The position numbers were made by a program, and so were the translations under genes. The notes below the pieces were generated by a model. The model did no database searches, was not told where the DNA came from, and saw nothing but the letters and a program-made list of their open reading frames with translations. This document shows, piece by piece, positions 51,193 to 59,537 of a stretch of 64,000 nt of DNA (the first letter of the stretch is position 1; each line of letters opens with the position of its first letter). This DNA comes from Cryobacterium sp. N22 (GTDB lineage: Bacteria; Actinomycetota; Actinomycetes; Actinomycetales; Microbacteriaceae). The stretch is from assembly GCF_002929555.1 (NCBI RefSeq), contig NZ_PJJP01000034.1, forward strand, positions 124,001-188,000, given 5' to 3'.

Positions 51193-52545
51193 TTATTCGC
51201 CGTTCAGCATCGGGGTGAGCTTCTCGTCGTATTCCTTCGCGAGGGCCTTGAGGTCGGTGGCGCCTTCGATCTTGCTGAAGAACTCCTCCATCACGAGGGA
51301 GCCTTCCACCGTGGCCCAGCCGGGTGCTGCCGGGGTGAGCTTCGAGTTCGAGGCCGATTCGATCAGCGCCTGGGCGAACTGGTCGTCGCCGAGCGAGTCA
51401 ACGTAGTCGCTGTTCGCCGGGCCGAGGCCGTTCTGGCCGAGCATGGTCTGGTAGTCCTCCGAGTAGATGATCGTGAGGAGGCTCTTGGCCAGTTCGGGGT
51501 TCTTGCTCTTCGCGGAGATGCCGATGTTGGAACCGCCGGCGAAGACCGGGGCGGGCTTGCCGTCGTTGCCCGGCAGGGCGAACACCTCGTTCTTGGTGTC
51601 GTCCCAGGTGCGGGTGGCCTTGCCGTCGGCGTCGGTGCCGAGGGTTCCGATCGACAGGTGCGCCCAGGTGGGCGCCATGATCGTGGCGGCGGACAGCGAG
51701 GTGTTCGACGTGACGACACCCTCCGCATCCTTGATCTCGTCGCTGTCGTTCAGGTAGATGTACTGGTTGGAGTCCTTGGCGTCGTTGGGCGCGTTGGAGG
51801 CGGACTTGTACAGCTTCTGCAGCTGGGCGAGGCCCTTGAGGCTGTTCTCGGAGGCCAGCGTCGAGGTCCAGGTGCCGTCCTTGACGGTGGCGAGCTCGCC
51901 GTCATTGGCGAAGATCCAGGAGATGCCGTTGCGCCAGTCCTGACCGCCGAGGTAGAAACCGGAGAAGTCGGGGATGCCCAGCGGATCGGCGGCGTTGATC
52001 GCGGCGACGCCGGCGTTGAACTCGTCGAGGGTCGTGGGCTGCTCGACTCCGGCTGCCGCCCAGACGTCGGAGCGGGTGAATACGGCGCGGGAGCCGAAGT
52101 AGTAGGGCAGGGCGTAGTTCTTGTCGCCCACCATGCCGGCGTCGACGAAGGACTGCAGCAGCTTGGTGCCGCCGAGCTCCTCGTACATGTCGGAGATGTC
52201 GAGGAACGCACCCACGTTGGCGAAGGTCGACGACTGGGTGTTGCCCAGCTCGGCGACATCCGGTGTGTTGTTGGCGTCCGGCAGCGAGGTGGTCAGCTTG
52301 GTGACGAGGTCTCCCCAGTCCTGCTGCTGGATGTTCAGGGTGGCGCCGGTCTGTTCGGCGAATTCGGACTTCAGGTAGTCGCGCATCTTGTCGGGGGTGT
52401 CACCGCCGGCGAGCCAGAGGGTGATGGTCTTGCCGCTGTTGTCGGTGGAGGCGTCAGTGCCTCCATCGGCGGAGGACGAACATCCCGCCAGCACGAGCGC
52501 GGAGGCAGTGGCCAGCGCGGCGAGAGATACGAGCTTTCTCTTCAT
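51193..52545 (-). CDS. Sugar ABC transporter substrate-binding lipoprotein
   Basis: 450 residues; signal peptide MKRKLVSLAALATASALVLAGC lipidated at Cys22, followed by a Ser/Asp/Gly-rich tether. Family 1 solute-binding protein with LPYYFGSRAVFTRSDVWAA and FAGGSNIGISAKSKNPELAKSLL. AAGGAA ribosome site at ATG 52545. Given NagZ and a ROK kinase alongside, the ligand is probably a GlcNAc-containing saccharide. Confidence 0.9.
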   Translation of the reverse strand: MKRKLVSLAALATASALVLAGCSSSADGGTDASTDNSGKTITLWLAGGDTPDKMRDYLKSEFAEQTGATLNIQQQDWGDLVTKLTTSLPDANNTPDVAELGNTQSSTFANVGAFLDISDMYEELGGTKLLQSFVDAGMVGDKNYALPYYFGSRAVFTRSDVWAAAGVEQPTTLDEFNAGVAAINAADPLGIPDFSGFYLGGQDWRNGISWIFANDGELATVKDGTWTSTLASENSLKGLAQLQKLYKSASNAPNDAKDSNQYIYLNDSDEIKDAEGVVTSNTSLSAATIMAPTWAHLSIGTLGTDADGKATRTWDDTKNEVFALPGNDGKPAPVFAGGSNIGISAKSKNPELAKSLLTIIYSEDYQTMLGQNGLGPANSDYVDSLGDDQFAQALIESASNSKLTPAAPGWATVEGSLVMEEFFSKIEGATDLKALAKEYDEKLTPMLNGE

Positions 52546-52614
52546 GAGATATTCCTTTCGTGGATTGCCGACGTTGGCGGGTGCCACGTCGTTGGTGCAG
52601 GGGAAATCCTTCGG

Positions 52615-53790
52615 CTACGAAACGCCGAGTTGTGCGGAGAGAACCATCACGGCCGCGCCGCGCAGGACGATGTCCTCCCCCTGCGCGGTCATGCGCAGGG
52701 TGAGATCGCCGGTTTCGGTGGCCATGGTCCTCGACCGGAGGGTCTCGACCGTGGCCGCGGAGAGGGCGCCGTCGAGAAGTTCGGGGGGACCGCTCAACAC
52801 GATCTCGAGCAGGTTGAGGGCGCCGACGACGGGAGCGAGGATGATGCCCAGCCGGCGGCCTGCCTCGGTGAGGATGTCGGAGATGGCGCGCTCGGCATCC
52901 ATTGGTGTGGCGGCCGCGGCGGTGGCGTCGTGGATCGCCTTGGTCAGCCGCGGTACGGAGAGCCAGGCCTCGAGGCAACCGGACTTGCCGCAGGCGCACA
53001 GCGGACCGTCGTCGGTGCCCACGACGACGTGGCCGATCTCACCGGCGGCGAAGCGCTCGCCGAAGATGGCGCGACCGCCGATCAGCAGGCCGGCGCCGAC
53101 GCCGTGGCCCACCTTGACCAGGAGCAGATCGTGGTCGGCGCCACCGAAGCTGTGTTCGGCGAGCACGGCGGCGTTGGCGTCGTTGACCACCCGAACGGGC
53201 AGACCGGTCAGCCCCTGGAGCCGGGCCTGGAGCGGCTGGTCACGCCAGCCGAGGTTGGGCGCGTTGCGGACGACGCCGGCCCGGTCGACGATGCCGGGCG
53301 AGCCGATTCCGACACCGAGGATCGGGGCGGTGGCCCGGGCGATCACCTGGGCGAGTAGCTCGGCGACGGTGTCGAAGGCGGCCTCGCCGCGGGCGCCGGC
53401 CAGGTCGAGTCCCGAGCTGGAGAGCACCGCACCGTCGAGGCTGAGCACGGCGCCGCGCAACCGGGTGTGACCGGAGAGGTCGAGCGAAACGATCTGGAAG
53501 GCGGCCCGGTTGATGTCGAGCAGGGTGGCCGGTTTTCCGGGGCGCGGTTCCTGGCGCTGGCCGAGTTCGATGACGAGGTTCTCCCCCATCAGCTCGCTGA
53601 TCAGGTCGGACACCGTCACCCGGGTGAGGCCGGTCTCACGGGCCAGGTCCGCGCGGCTTTGCAGCCCGGTGCGGTACAGCGTCTGCAACACCAGGGTGCG
53701 ATTGTTCAGGCGGATGTGCTCGGGCAACACCTTCGTGGTGGGGCGAAGGGCTCGGTCCTGGATCGTCCGCGGGGCGCCGGTTGCTGTCAT
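52615..53790 (-). CDS. ROK-family transcriptional repressor of the amino-sugar locus
   Basis: 391 residues. HTH LQTLYRTGLQSRADLARETGLTRVTVSDLISELMGENLV, then a ROK sensor with VKVGHGVGAGLLIGGRAIFGERFAAGEIGHVVVGTDDGPLCACGKSGCLE, the zinc site complete. Comparable to NagC/Mlc. No ribosome site at the ATG; the operator sits directly in front of it, so autoregulation is expected. First gene of the operon, 69 bases before the binding protein. Confidence 0.9.
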   Translation of the reverse strand: MTATGAPRTIQDRALRPTTKVLPEHIRLNNRTLVLQTLYRTGLQSRADLARETGLTRVTVSDLISELMGENLVIELGQRQEPRPGKPATLLDINRAAFQIVSLDLSGHTRLRGAVLSLDGAVLSSSGLDLAGARGEAAFDTVAELLAQVIARATAPILGVGIGSPGIVDRAGVVRNAPNLGWRDQPLQARLQGLTGLPVRVVNDANAAVLAEHSFGGADHDLLLVKVGHGVGAGLLIGGRAIFGERFAAGEIGHVVVGTDDGPLCACGKSGCLEAWLSVPRLTKAIHDATAAAATPMDAERAISDILTEAGRRLGIILAPVVGALNLLEIVLSGPPELLDGALSAATVETLRSRTMATETGDLTLRMTAQGEDIVLRGAAVMVLSAQLGVS

Positions 53791-53791
53791 G

Positions 53792-53816
53792 TTTGTTAGT
53801 AAACCTTACGAACGAA
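53792..53816. promoter_or_regulatory. ROK operator, autoregulatory
   Basis: Arms TTTGTTAGTAA (53792-53802) and TTACGAACGAA (53806-53816) match as an inverted repeat at 9 of 11 positions around ACC, immediately before the ROK start codon. The TTAGTAAA/TTTACTAA core is the usual form of ROK sites in Actinomycetota. Confidence 0.65.
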
Positions 53817-53905
53817 ATGCGCGCAAGGGAGAACAAACTATTGGTTGGGTTGTTTACCAATTCGTAACGCGGGGCCGCTAGCGCCCGTCGGCAGGGCCGC
53901 GACGC

Positions 53906-54667
53906 TCAGCGGGGCAGGCCGCGATAGTGCGCGCGCAGCTGCGGGCCGAGGTGCTCGGTGGCGTAGCTGAGCATGGTGCGAGGCATCCGGCCGGCGTGCA
54001 GGTCGAGGAAGCCGAGCAGCAGGTCCCGGTCGATGCGGGCGCCCACCTCGCGCAGCATCCAGCCCACGGCCTTGTGCATCGGCGGCTCGGGGTCACTCAG
54101 CATCCGGGCGGCCAGGTCGAGGGTGGTGGTCGCGTCGCCTCGGCGGATGAAGGCCGACGTGGCGACCACCGCCACCCGCCGCTCCCAGAGCATTTCGCTG
54201 GTCGCGAGCTCGAGAAGCAGGCCGCGCGGGCGGTCGAACAGGTACTCGCCGAGCAGCCCGGGCGCCGACGAGTCCACCAGGTCCCAGTTGTTCACCCGGC
54301 CGGCCCGGAGCTGCGCGAGATAGAACTCGGCGAGAACCCGGCGCCGGGGATCGTCGCGGGTGCGCGGGGCGCTCGCCCGGGCGAACTGCGCCACCAGGAT
54401 GAGCAGGGCGGCGAGCCGGTGTTCGTGCACCGGGCCGGCGAGGAGCTGCCCGGTCTCGGTCAGCCCCAGCGTGGAGAACCGCGTGACCACGGCGCGGGTC
54501 TGCGGCACGGTGACCCCGATGAACACGTCACCCTCGGCGTACTGCCCGGGCCCGGTCTGGAAGTATCGGGCGGTCCCCGCCGCGCGCTCCGGGTCGGCGA
54601 TCGCGGCGAGCGCGGCCCGCACGTCGTCAGCCGTGGCACTGCCCAGAGCGTGCCCGGCATCCGTCAT
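53906..54667 (-). CDS. DNA alkylation repair protein, AlkD family
   Basis: 253 residues of HEAT-like repeats. The AlkD catalytic set is visible: Trp128 and Asp132 in VNNWDLVDSSAPGLLGEYL, and Trp203 in HKAVGWMLREVG. It would excise N3/N7-alkylated purines without base flipping. Monocistronic; the ROK promoter region lies beyond its stop. Confidence 0.9.
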   Translation of the reverse strand: MTDAGHALGSATADDVRAALAAIADPERAAGTARYFQTGPGQYAEGDVFIGVTVPQTRAVVTRFSTLGLTETGQLLAGPVHEHRLAALLILVAQFARASAPRTRDDPRRRVLAEFYLAQLRAGRVNNWDLVDSSAPGLLGEYLFDRPRGLLLELATSEMLWERRVAVVATSAFIRRGDATTTLDLAARMLSDPEPPMHKAVGWMLREVGARIDRDLLLGFLDLHAGRMPRTMLSYATEHLGPQLRAHYRGLPR

Positions 54668-54695
54668 GGCAGCAGGCTAGCGCCTCGCGGGCCGA

Positions 54696-54944
54696 TCAGC
54701 GCCGCCGGGTGCGGATCGCGCCGTAGGCACGCATCAGCTGGGGCACCACGAGGTACACGGCGACCGGCACCACGACGATGGAGAGCACGAAGGCGCGCAG
54801 AACCGGATTCCAGTCGGCGGCGAACGGGGCAATCGCGAAGAATCCGAGCGTCACCAACGGGAAGATGGCGATCCAGGTGATCACGGCCCGCGCGTGCACC
54901 GATGGGGGTCCGGCACTTCCGCGGGGAGCTGGGGGAATTGACAC
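54696..54944 (-). CDS. Small two-helix membrane protein
   Basis: 82 residues with helices VITWIAIFPLVTLGFFAIAPF and VLRAFVLSIVVVPVAVYLVVPQLM and a basic end AIRTRRR. GTG start with AGAGG in front. Resembles short conserved membrane proteins of actinobacteria, function unknown. Divergent from the XRE-cupin gene. Confidence 0.65.
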   Translation of the reverse strand: MSIPPAPRGSAGPPSVHARAVITWIAIFPLVTLGFFAIAPFAADWNPVLRAFVLSIVVVPVAVYLVVPQLMRAYGAIRTRRR

Positions 54945-55030
54945 GGTTTTTCCTCTCGAGAAACGGGCGGCCGATGATCACGACCTCGTCCACCTACAGT
55001 GCGGCCGCCGCGAGAATACTGAAACTATCG

Positions 55031-55059
55031 TTGCCAAAAGTGGGACACGCTGCTTAGCT
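55031..55059 (+). promoter_or_regulatory. Leaderless promoter of the XRE-cupin gene
   Basis: TTGCCA (55031-55036), exactly 17 bases, TTAGCT (55054-55059), then six bases to ATG 55066. No ribosome site precedes the ATG. Confidence 0.55.
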
Positions 55060-55065
55060 GGCCGC

Positions 55066-55659
55066 ATGAGCAGCACTCCCCGGATCAACGACGAGCTGAG
55101 TCAGATCGCGCCGCGCCTGCGCCGCGCCCGCGAGAAGAAGAACGTCACGCTGGCCGAACTCGCCACCATTACCGGGATCTCCAAGAGCACGCTGTCCAGG
55201 CTCGAGTCCGGGCAGAGAAAGCCCAACCTCGAGCTCCTGTTGCCCATCGTGGCCGCCCTGGCGGTGCCGTTCGAGGAGATCGTCAGCCCGCCCAGGGTGC
55301 AGGACCCGCGAGTACCGCAGAAGCCCACCCGCGCGGATGGCCGCACCCTCACGCCCCTCTCACAGCACCAGGGCGAGCCCCAGGCCTTCAAGATCGTCAT
55401 CCCCGCCACCGATCGGGTGCCCGCACCCCGCACCCACACCGGGTACGAGTGGATCTACGTGCTCTCCGGTCGCCTTCGGCTGATCCTCGGCGAGCACGAC
55501 GTGGTCCTGGGCACGGGTGAGGCGGCGGAGTTCGACACCCGCAATCCCCATTGGTTCGGCTCCACCGGCACCGATTCGGTGGAGATCCTCTCCATGTTCG
55601 GCAAGCAGGGCGAACGCATCCACCTGCGCGCCCGGTCGACATCCGCCACGTCGAGCTAG
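55066..55659 (+). CDS. XRE-family regulator with C-terminal cupin sensor
   Basis: 197 residues. HTH_XRE at about 18-75 (RRAREKKNVTLAELATITGISKSTLSRLESGQRKPNLELLLPIVAALAVP), cupin at 115-190 (TGYEWIYVLSGRLRLILGEHDVVLGTGEAAEFDTRNPHWFGSTG). The cupin probably binds the effector. It ends nine bases before the LAL regulator gene. Confidence 0.9.
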   Translation: MSSTPRINDELSQIAPRLRRAREKKNVTLAELATITGISKSTLSRLESGQRKPNLELLLPIVAALAVPFEEIVSPPRVQDPRVPQKPTRADGRTLTPLSQHQGEPQAFKIVIPATDRVPAPRTHTGYEWIYVLSGRLRLILGEHDVVLGTGEAAEFDTRNPHWFGSTGTDSVEILSMFGKQGERIHLRARSTSATSS

Positions 55660-55668
55660 CCGCGGACC

Positions 55669-58347
55669 ATGCCCGTTCTGCAGACGAAGCTCTTCATCCC
55701 GCGACTCCGACCGCACACCGTTCCCCGGCCGCGCCTGATCGAGAAGCTGAACGAGGCGCTCCGCTCCGGACGCAAGCTGACACTGGTCGCAGCCCCCGCC
55801 GGATTCGGGAAAACCACGCTGCTCAGCGAGTGGATTACCGATGTCCAGCACCAGGACCCGTTCCCCAAGGTCGCCTGGTTGTCCCTGGACGAGGGTGACA
55901 ACGATCCGTCCCGCTTCCTCGCCTGCCTGCTCGGCGCCGTGAATCGCGCCGATGCGACCCTGGGTGTTGAGGCGCCGAGCGACCAGCCGATTGGCACACT
56001 GACCACCCTCATCAACGAGGTGAGCCAGGGGTCGCACCACATCCTTCTCGTGCTCGACGACTTCCAGTTCATCGAGGACCCGTCGATCCTGGGCGCCCTC
56101 GTGTTCCTGCTCGACCACCTCCCGCCGAAACTGCACCTGGTGATCGTGAGCCGTTCCGACCCGTTGTTGCCCGTGGCGCGGCTCAGGGCCGGCGGCGAGC
56201 TCACCGAGTTGCGCGCGGCCGACCTGCGCTTCACGCCGCACGAGGCCGCCACGTTCCTCAACCAGATGATGCACCTGGACCTGTCCGCAGCCGACATAAC
56301 CGCCCTCGAGGCCCGCACGGAGGGCTGGATCGCGGGGCTTCAGCTGGCAGCGCTGTCGCTACGGGAGCGCACCGACGCCACCGGCTTCATCCAGGGCTTC
56401 ACCGGCAGCAACCGTTTTGTCATCGACTACCTCGTTGAAGAGGTCCTGCACCGCCAGCCCACCCGCATCCGCGACTTCCTGCTGCACACCGCCATCCTCG
56501 ACAGGCTCAGCGGCCCCCTCTGCGACGCCGTGACCGAGCGCTCGGGAAGCAGCGAGATCCTCGCTTCGCTCGAGCGGGACAACGTGTTCGTCGTCCCCCT
56601 GGATGATCGACGCCAGTGGTACCGCTACCACCACCTGTTCGCCGACGTGCTCCGCGCGCGGCTGGCCGCCGACGACCCGGCCGGCCCTGCCCGTCTGCAC
56701 ACTCTCGCGAGCGCGTGGCACGAGCACAACGGCCTGGCGGAGGACGCCGTCGCCCACGCGCTGGCGGCAGCGGATTTTGACCGGGCGGCGCGGCTGATTG
56801 AGCTCGCGGTACCCCTGGTGCGGCAAAGCCGGCAGGATGCCACGCTGCTGCGCTGGTTGACGCTGTTACCTGAGGACACCATCGCGCGGCGTCCCGTGCT
56901 GGGCGTGTACTACGCCTGGTCGTCGCTCGTTTCCGGCGACCTGCTGACCGTGGAATCCCGCCTGGTCGACGCGGAGCACGCGCTGGCCGCCACCACCGCG
57001 GACGGAGCCCCGGCGCACGATTCGGCGCCCGGCGAGGAGCTGCGCACCCTTCCCGTGACGATCGCGGTCTATCGGGCCGCCCTGGCGCAGGCGCGGGGCG
57101 ATGTAGGCGCGATGAAGGTGCACGCCGGGCGGGCCCTGGACCTCAGCCGACCCGGCGACCATCTCGGACGCGGCGCGGCCGCCGGTTTCCTCGGGCTCGC
57201 CTCGTGGGCCGCCGGCGATCTCGACGGCGGGGTGCGCGCCTTCGGCGAGGTCAGGACGAGCCTGCGTCTGGCCGGCAACCTGGCCGATGCGTTGGCGACC
57301 ACCATTCCGACCGCTGACATGCTCCTCTCCCAGGGCCGGCTGAGGGAGGCCCGACGCGCCTATGAGCAGGCTCTGCAGCTGGCCGGCGAGCAGGGCGATC
57401 CGCCCCCGCAATCCACCGGCGACCTGCATATCGGTCTCGGCGAACTGCTGCGGGAGCTGGGTGACCTGCCCGCCGCCGCCGGGCATCTGGCGGCGAGTGA
57501 GGCGCTGGGCGACCAGGCCAACTCGCGGGAGAACCGGTACCGGTGGTTCGTGGCCATGGCGCGCATCCGGCAGACGGAGGGCGACCTGGATGCGTCCATC
57601 GACCTGCTCGGCAAGGCGGAGCGTCATTACCTGCGCGGGTTCTTCCCCGAAGTGCGCCCGATCCCGGCGATGACGGCCCGGGTTCGGATCGCGCAGGGGC
57701 GGCTGGATGAGGCCGGAGCCTGGGCCGATGAGCGGGGCCTGTCGGCCGGCGCCGAACCGGTCGCTGAAGACCTGACCTATCTCCGCGAGTTCGACCATCT
57801 CACCCTGGCGAGACTGCTGATCGCCCAGCAGAAGACGCCGGAGGCGTTGCGGTTACTGGAACGGCTGCTGGATGCGGCGGAGACCGGGTGCCGCAGCACG
57901 ACCGAAATCCTGATGCTCCAGGCACTGGCGCACGGTTCCCACGGCGACACGGCGCTGGCGCTCACTCCCCTGGCACGCTCTCTCGCCCAGGCCGAGCCCG
58001 AAGGATATCTGCGGCTCTTCGCTGATGAGGGGGCGGGGATGGCGGCGCTGCTGCGCGAGGCCTCGACCAGGGGGATCGCCCCGGACTATGTTCGGCGACT
58101 GCAGCGCGACACCCGGCTCACCGCTGGCCGGCCCGGGAGCATCCAGACCCTGGCGGACCCTCTGAGCGAACGCGAGGTGCAGGTGGTCAGGCTGCTGGCC
58201 AGCGACCTGAGCGGTCCCGACATCGCCCGCGAGCTGTACATCTCGGTGAATACCCTGCGCACTCACACCAAGCACATCTTCGCCAAGCTCGACGTGAAAA
58301 GCCGCCCGGCGGCCGTGTCTCGCGCAGAAGCGTTGGGCCTGCTCTAG
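55669..58347 (+). CDS. LAL-type (MalT-like) ATP-dependent LuxR regulator
   Basis: 892 residues. STAND ATPase with Walker A APAGFGKTT (about 42-50), Walker B ILLVLDDFQFI and the MalT-like SLRERTDATGFIQGFTGSNRFVIDYLVEEVL; a long TPR-like helical middle (about 400-790); C-terminal LuxR HTH LSEREVQVVRLLASDLSGPDIARELYISVNTLRTHTKHIFAKLDVKSRPAAVSRA. Ligand and ATP would drive oligomerisation on repeated DNA sites. Likely co-transcribed with the XRE-cupin gene; its target is probably the next operon. Confidence 0.92.
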   Translation: MPVLQTKLFIPRLRPHTVPRPRLIEKLNEALRSGRKLTLVAAPAGFGKTTLLSEWITDVQHQDPFPKVAWLSLDEGDNDPSRFLACLLGAVNRADATLGVEAPSDQPIGTLTTLINEVSQGSHHILLVLDDFQFIEDPSILGALVFLLDHLPPKLHLVIVSRSDPLLPVARLRAGGELTELRAADLRFTPHEAATFLNQMMHLDLSAADITALEARTEGWIAGLQLAALSLRERTDATGFIQGFTGSNRFVIDYLVEEVLHRQPTRIRDFLLHTAILDRLSGPLCDAVTERSGSSEILASLERDNVFVVPLDDRRQWYRYHHLFADVLRARLAADDPAGPARLHTLASAWHEHNGLAEDAVAHALAAADFDRAARLIELAVPLVRQSRQDATLLRWLTLLPEDTIARRPVLGVYYAWSSLVSGDLLTVESRLVDAEHALAATTADGAPAHDSAPGEELRTLPVTIAVYRAALAQARGDVGAMKVHAGRALDLSRPGDHLGRGAAAGFLGLASWAAGDLDGGVRAFGEVRTSLRLAGNLADALATTIPTADMLLSQGRLREARRAYEQALQLAGEQGDPPPQSTGDLHIGLGELLRELGDLPAAAGHLAASEALGDQANSRENRYRWFVAMARIRQTEGDLDASIDLLGKAERHYLRGFFPEVRPIPAMTARVRIAQGRLDEAGAWADERGLSAGAEPVAEDLTYLREFDHLTLARLLIAQQKTPEALRLLERLLDAAETGCRSTTEILMLQALAHGSHGDTALALTPLARSLAQAEPEGYLRLFADEGAGMAALLREASTRGIAPDYVRRLQRDTRLTAGRPGSIQTLADPLSEREVQVVRLLASDLSGPDIARELYISVNTLRTHTKHIFAKLDVKSRPAAVSRAEALGLL

Positions 58348-58375
58348 ACCGCTGCCGGGCACAATCACCACGTCG

Positions 58376-58393
58376 ATCACCATGCCTGGTGAT
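58376..58393. promoter_or_regulatory. Inverted repeat, candidate LAL-regulator site
   Basis: ATCACCA-TGCC-TGGTGAT is a perfect 7-4-7 palindrome, and a further direct copy of ATCACCA lies at 58364-58370 and a partial TCACCA downstream. It is about 80 bases before the next gene. Multiple half-sites are what a MalT-like oligomer uses. Confidence 0.45.
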
Positions 58394-58473
58394 GCCGTGT
58401 CACCACCTCTCTCCGTAGATTCAGGTCGTCATCAGGAATCAGCCTGAGCCACTCACGATCAAGGAGAGACACC

Positions 58474-59163
58474 ATGAGCATCACACCGTCCGCCCTCACC
58501 CGCGCAGCCGGCATTTCTGCCGCGCTTTCCGGGCTTCTGTACATCGTCATCCAATTCATCCACCCCAGCGACGTGGTCGCCTCCATCACCACGCCGGCCT
58601 GGGTGATCGTGCACATCCTGAGCCTCAGCATGGCCGTCCTGGGCCTTGCGGGCTTGGCCGGCTTGTACCTGAGCCAGGTGACGAAGCTCGGGCTGCTGGG
58701 CCTGATCGGATACCTCATGTTCAGCCTGTTCTTCATCCTGCAGGCGGCGTTCAACTTCGCCGAGGCATTCATCGCGCCATTGATCGCCGGAGTCGCCCCG
58801 CAGTTCGCCGAGGACTTCGTGGGGCTCTTCGGCCGCTACGCCAGCGAGACCGACCTGGGCCCGCTTGCGTTGGTCGTGCCGGTCGGGAGTGCGCTGTACA
58901 TCCTGGGCGCGCTGCTGCTGGGGATCGCGATTCTCCGGGCGCACGTTCTTTCGCGCGGTGCGGGCATCCTGCTCATCGCCGCGGCCGTGCTCACGCCCGT
59001 CTTCGGCCTGCTCCCGCACAACATCGAACGGCTGGCTGCCATTCCGATGGGCCTCGCCCTGATCTGGCTCGGCTACTCGCTGTGGTCGACAGTGCGTAAG
59101 AACGCGGCGCTGAAGGAGGGTCGAGATGAGCGACGCAGCCAGGATGCCGCACCCACCCGCTGA
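58474..59163 (+). CDS. Six-helix membrane protein downstream of the LAL regulator
   Basis: 229 residues resembling DUF4386-type proteins: GISAALSGLLYIVIQFIHP, IVHILSLSMAVLGLAGLAGLY, LIGYLMFSLFFILQAAFNF, VPVGSALYILGALLLGIAIL, AGILLIAAAVLTPVFGLLP and MGLALIWLGYSLWSTV. AAGGAGA ribosome site. Members often follow LAL regulators in actinobacteria. Function unknown. Confidence 0.75.
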   Translation: MSITPSALTRAAGISAALSGLLYIVIQFIHPSDVVASITTPAWVIVHILSLSMAVLGLAGLAGLYLSQVTKLGLLGLIGYLMFSLFFILQAAFNFAEAFIAPLIAGVAPQFAEDFVGLFGRYASETDLGPLALVVPVGSALYILGALLLGIAILRAHVLSRGAGILLIAAAVLTPVFGLLPHNIERLAAIPMGLALIWLGYSLWSTVRKNAALKEGRDERRSQDAAPTR

Positions 59164-59440
59164 GCTCGCCCGTTACGAGATTCGTCTCCGGGGCCGGTTC
59201 GATGACCGGTGGAGGACCTGGTTCGACGGCTTCCAGCTCAGCGCTGGGAGCGACGGGACCACCATCCTGACCGGCCCCGTTCCGGATCAGGCGGCACTGC
59301 ACGGGCTGCTGCGCCGCATCGGTGACCTCGGCGTCACCCTGATCTCGATCAACGCCACCGCCCCGGATCACCGGGTCCGGCCGGCCGAATCACGCGCCGA
59401 ACCGGGCGAAGACGGCGATTCACTGCGGAGGCTCGCATGA
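59126..59440 (+). CDS. Small conserved LAL-associated protein
   Basis: 104 residues, starting inside the end of the membrane-protein gene (38-base overlap) behind AAGGAGGG. Conserved core YEIRLRGRFDDRWRTWFDGFQL and DGTTILTGPVPDQAALHGLLRRIGDLGVTLISI matches a widespread small protein found beside LuxR/LAL regulators. No enzymatic motif; a beta-alpha ligand or partner binding role is possible. Confidence 0.8.
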   Translation: MSDAARMPHPPAELARYEIRLRGRFDDRWRTWFDGFQLSAGSDGTTILTGPVPDQAALHGLLRRIGDLGVTLISINATAPDHRVRPAESRAEPGEDGDSLRRLA

Positions 59441-59453
59441 AAACGCCGTCAAC

Positions 59454-59490
59454 CCCCGGTTACGCTGGGGGCGGCGCACACCGGTGTGCG
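59454..59490. promoter_or_regulatory. Hairpin and palindrome before the DUF6421 gene
   Basis: CCCCC and GGGGG arms form a likely terminator-like hairpin for the preceding operon. CGCACACCGGTGTGCG (59475-59490) follows it, a perfect 16-base palindrome 48 bases before the DUF6421 start, which could be an operator. Confidence 0.45.
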
Positions 59491-59537
59491 TCGCACGCAC
59501 GTCGCGCCCGCGGCACTCACGAGGACGGGAGGTTCCC

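Noticed and set aside
50320..53358. 1012-codon plus-strand frame opposite the amino-sugar ABC operon
   Set aside because: Shadow of four real minus-strand genes; Gly/Glu/Val/His-rich with no domain.
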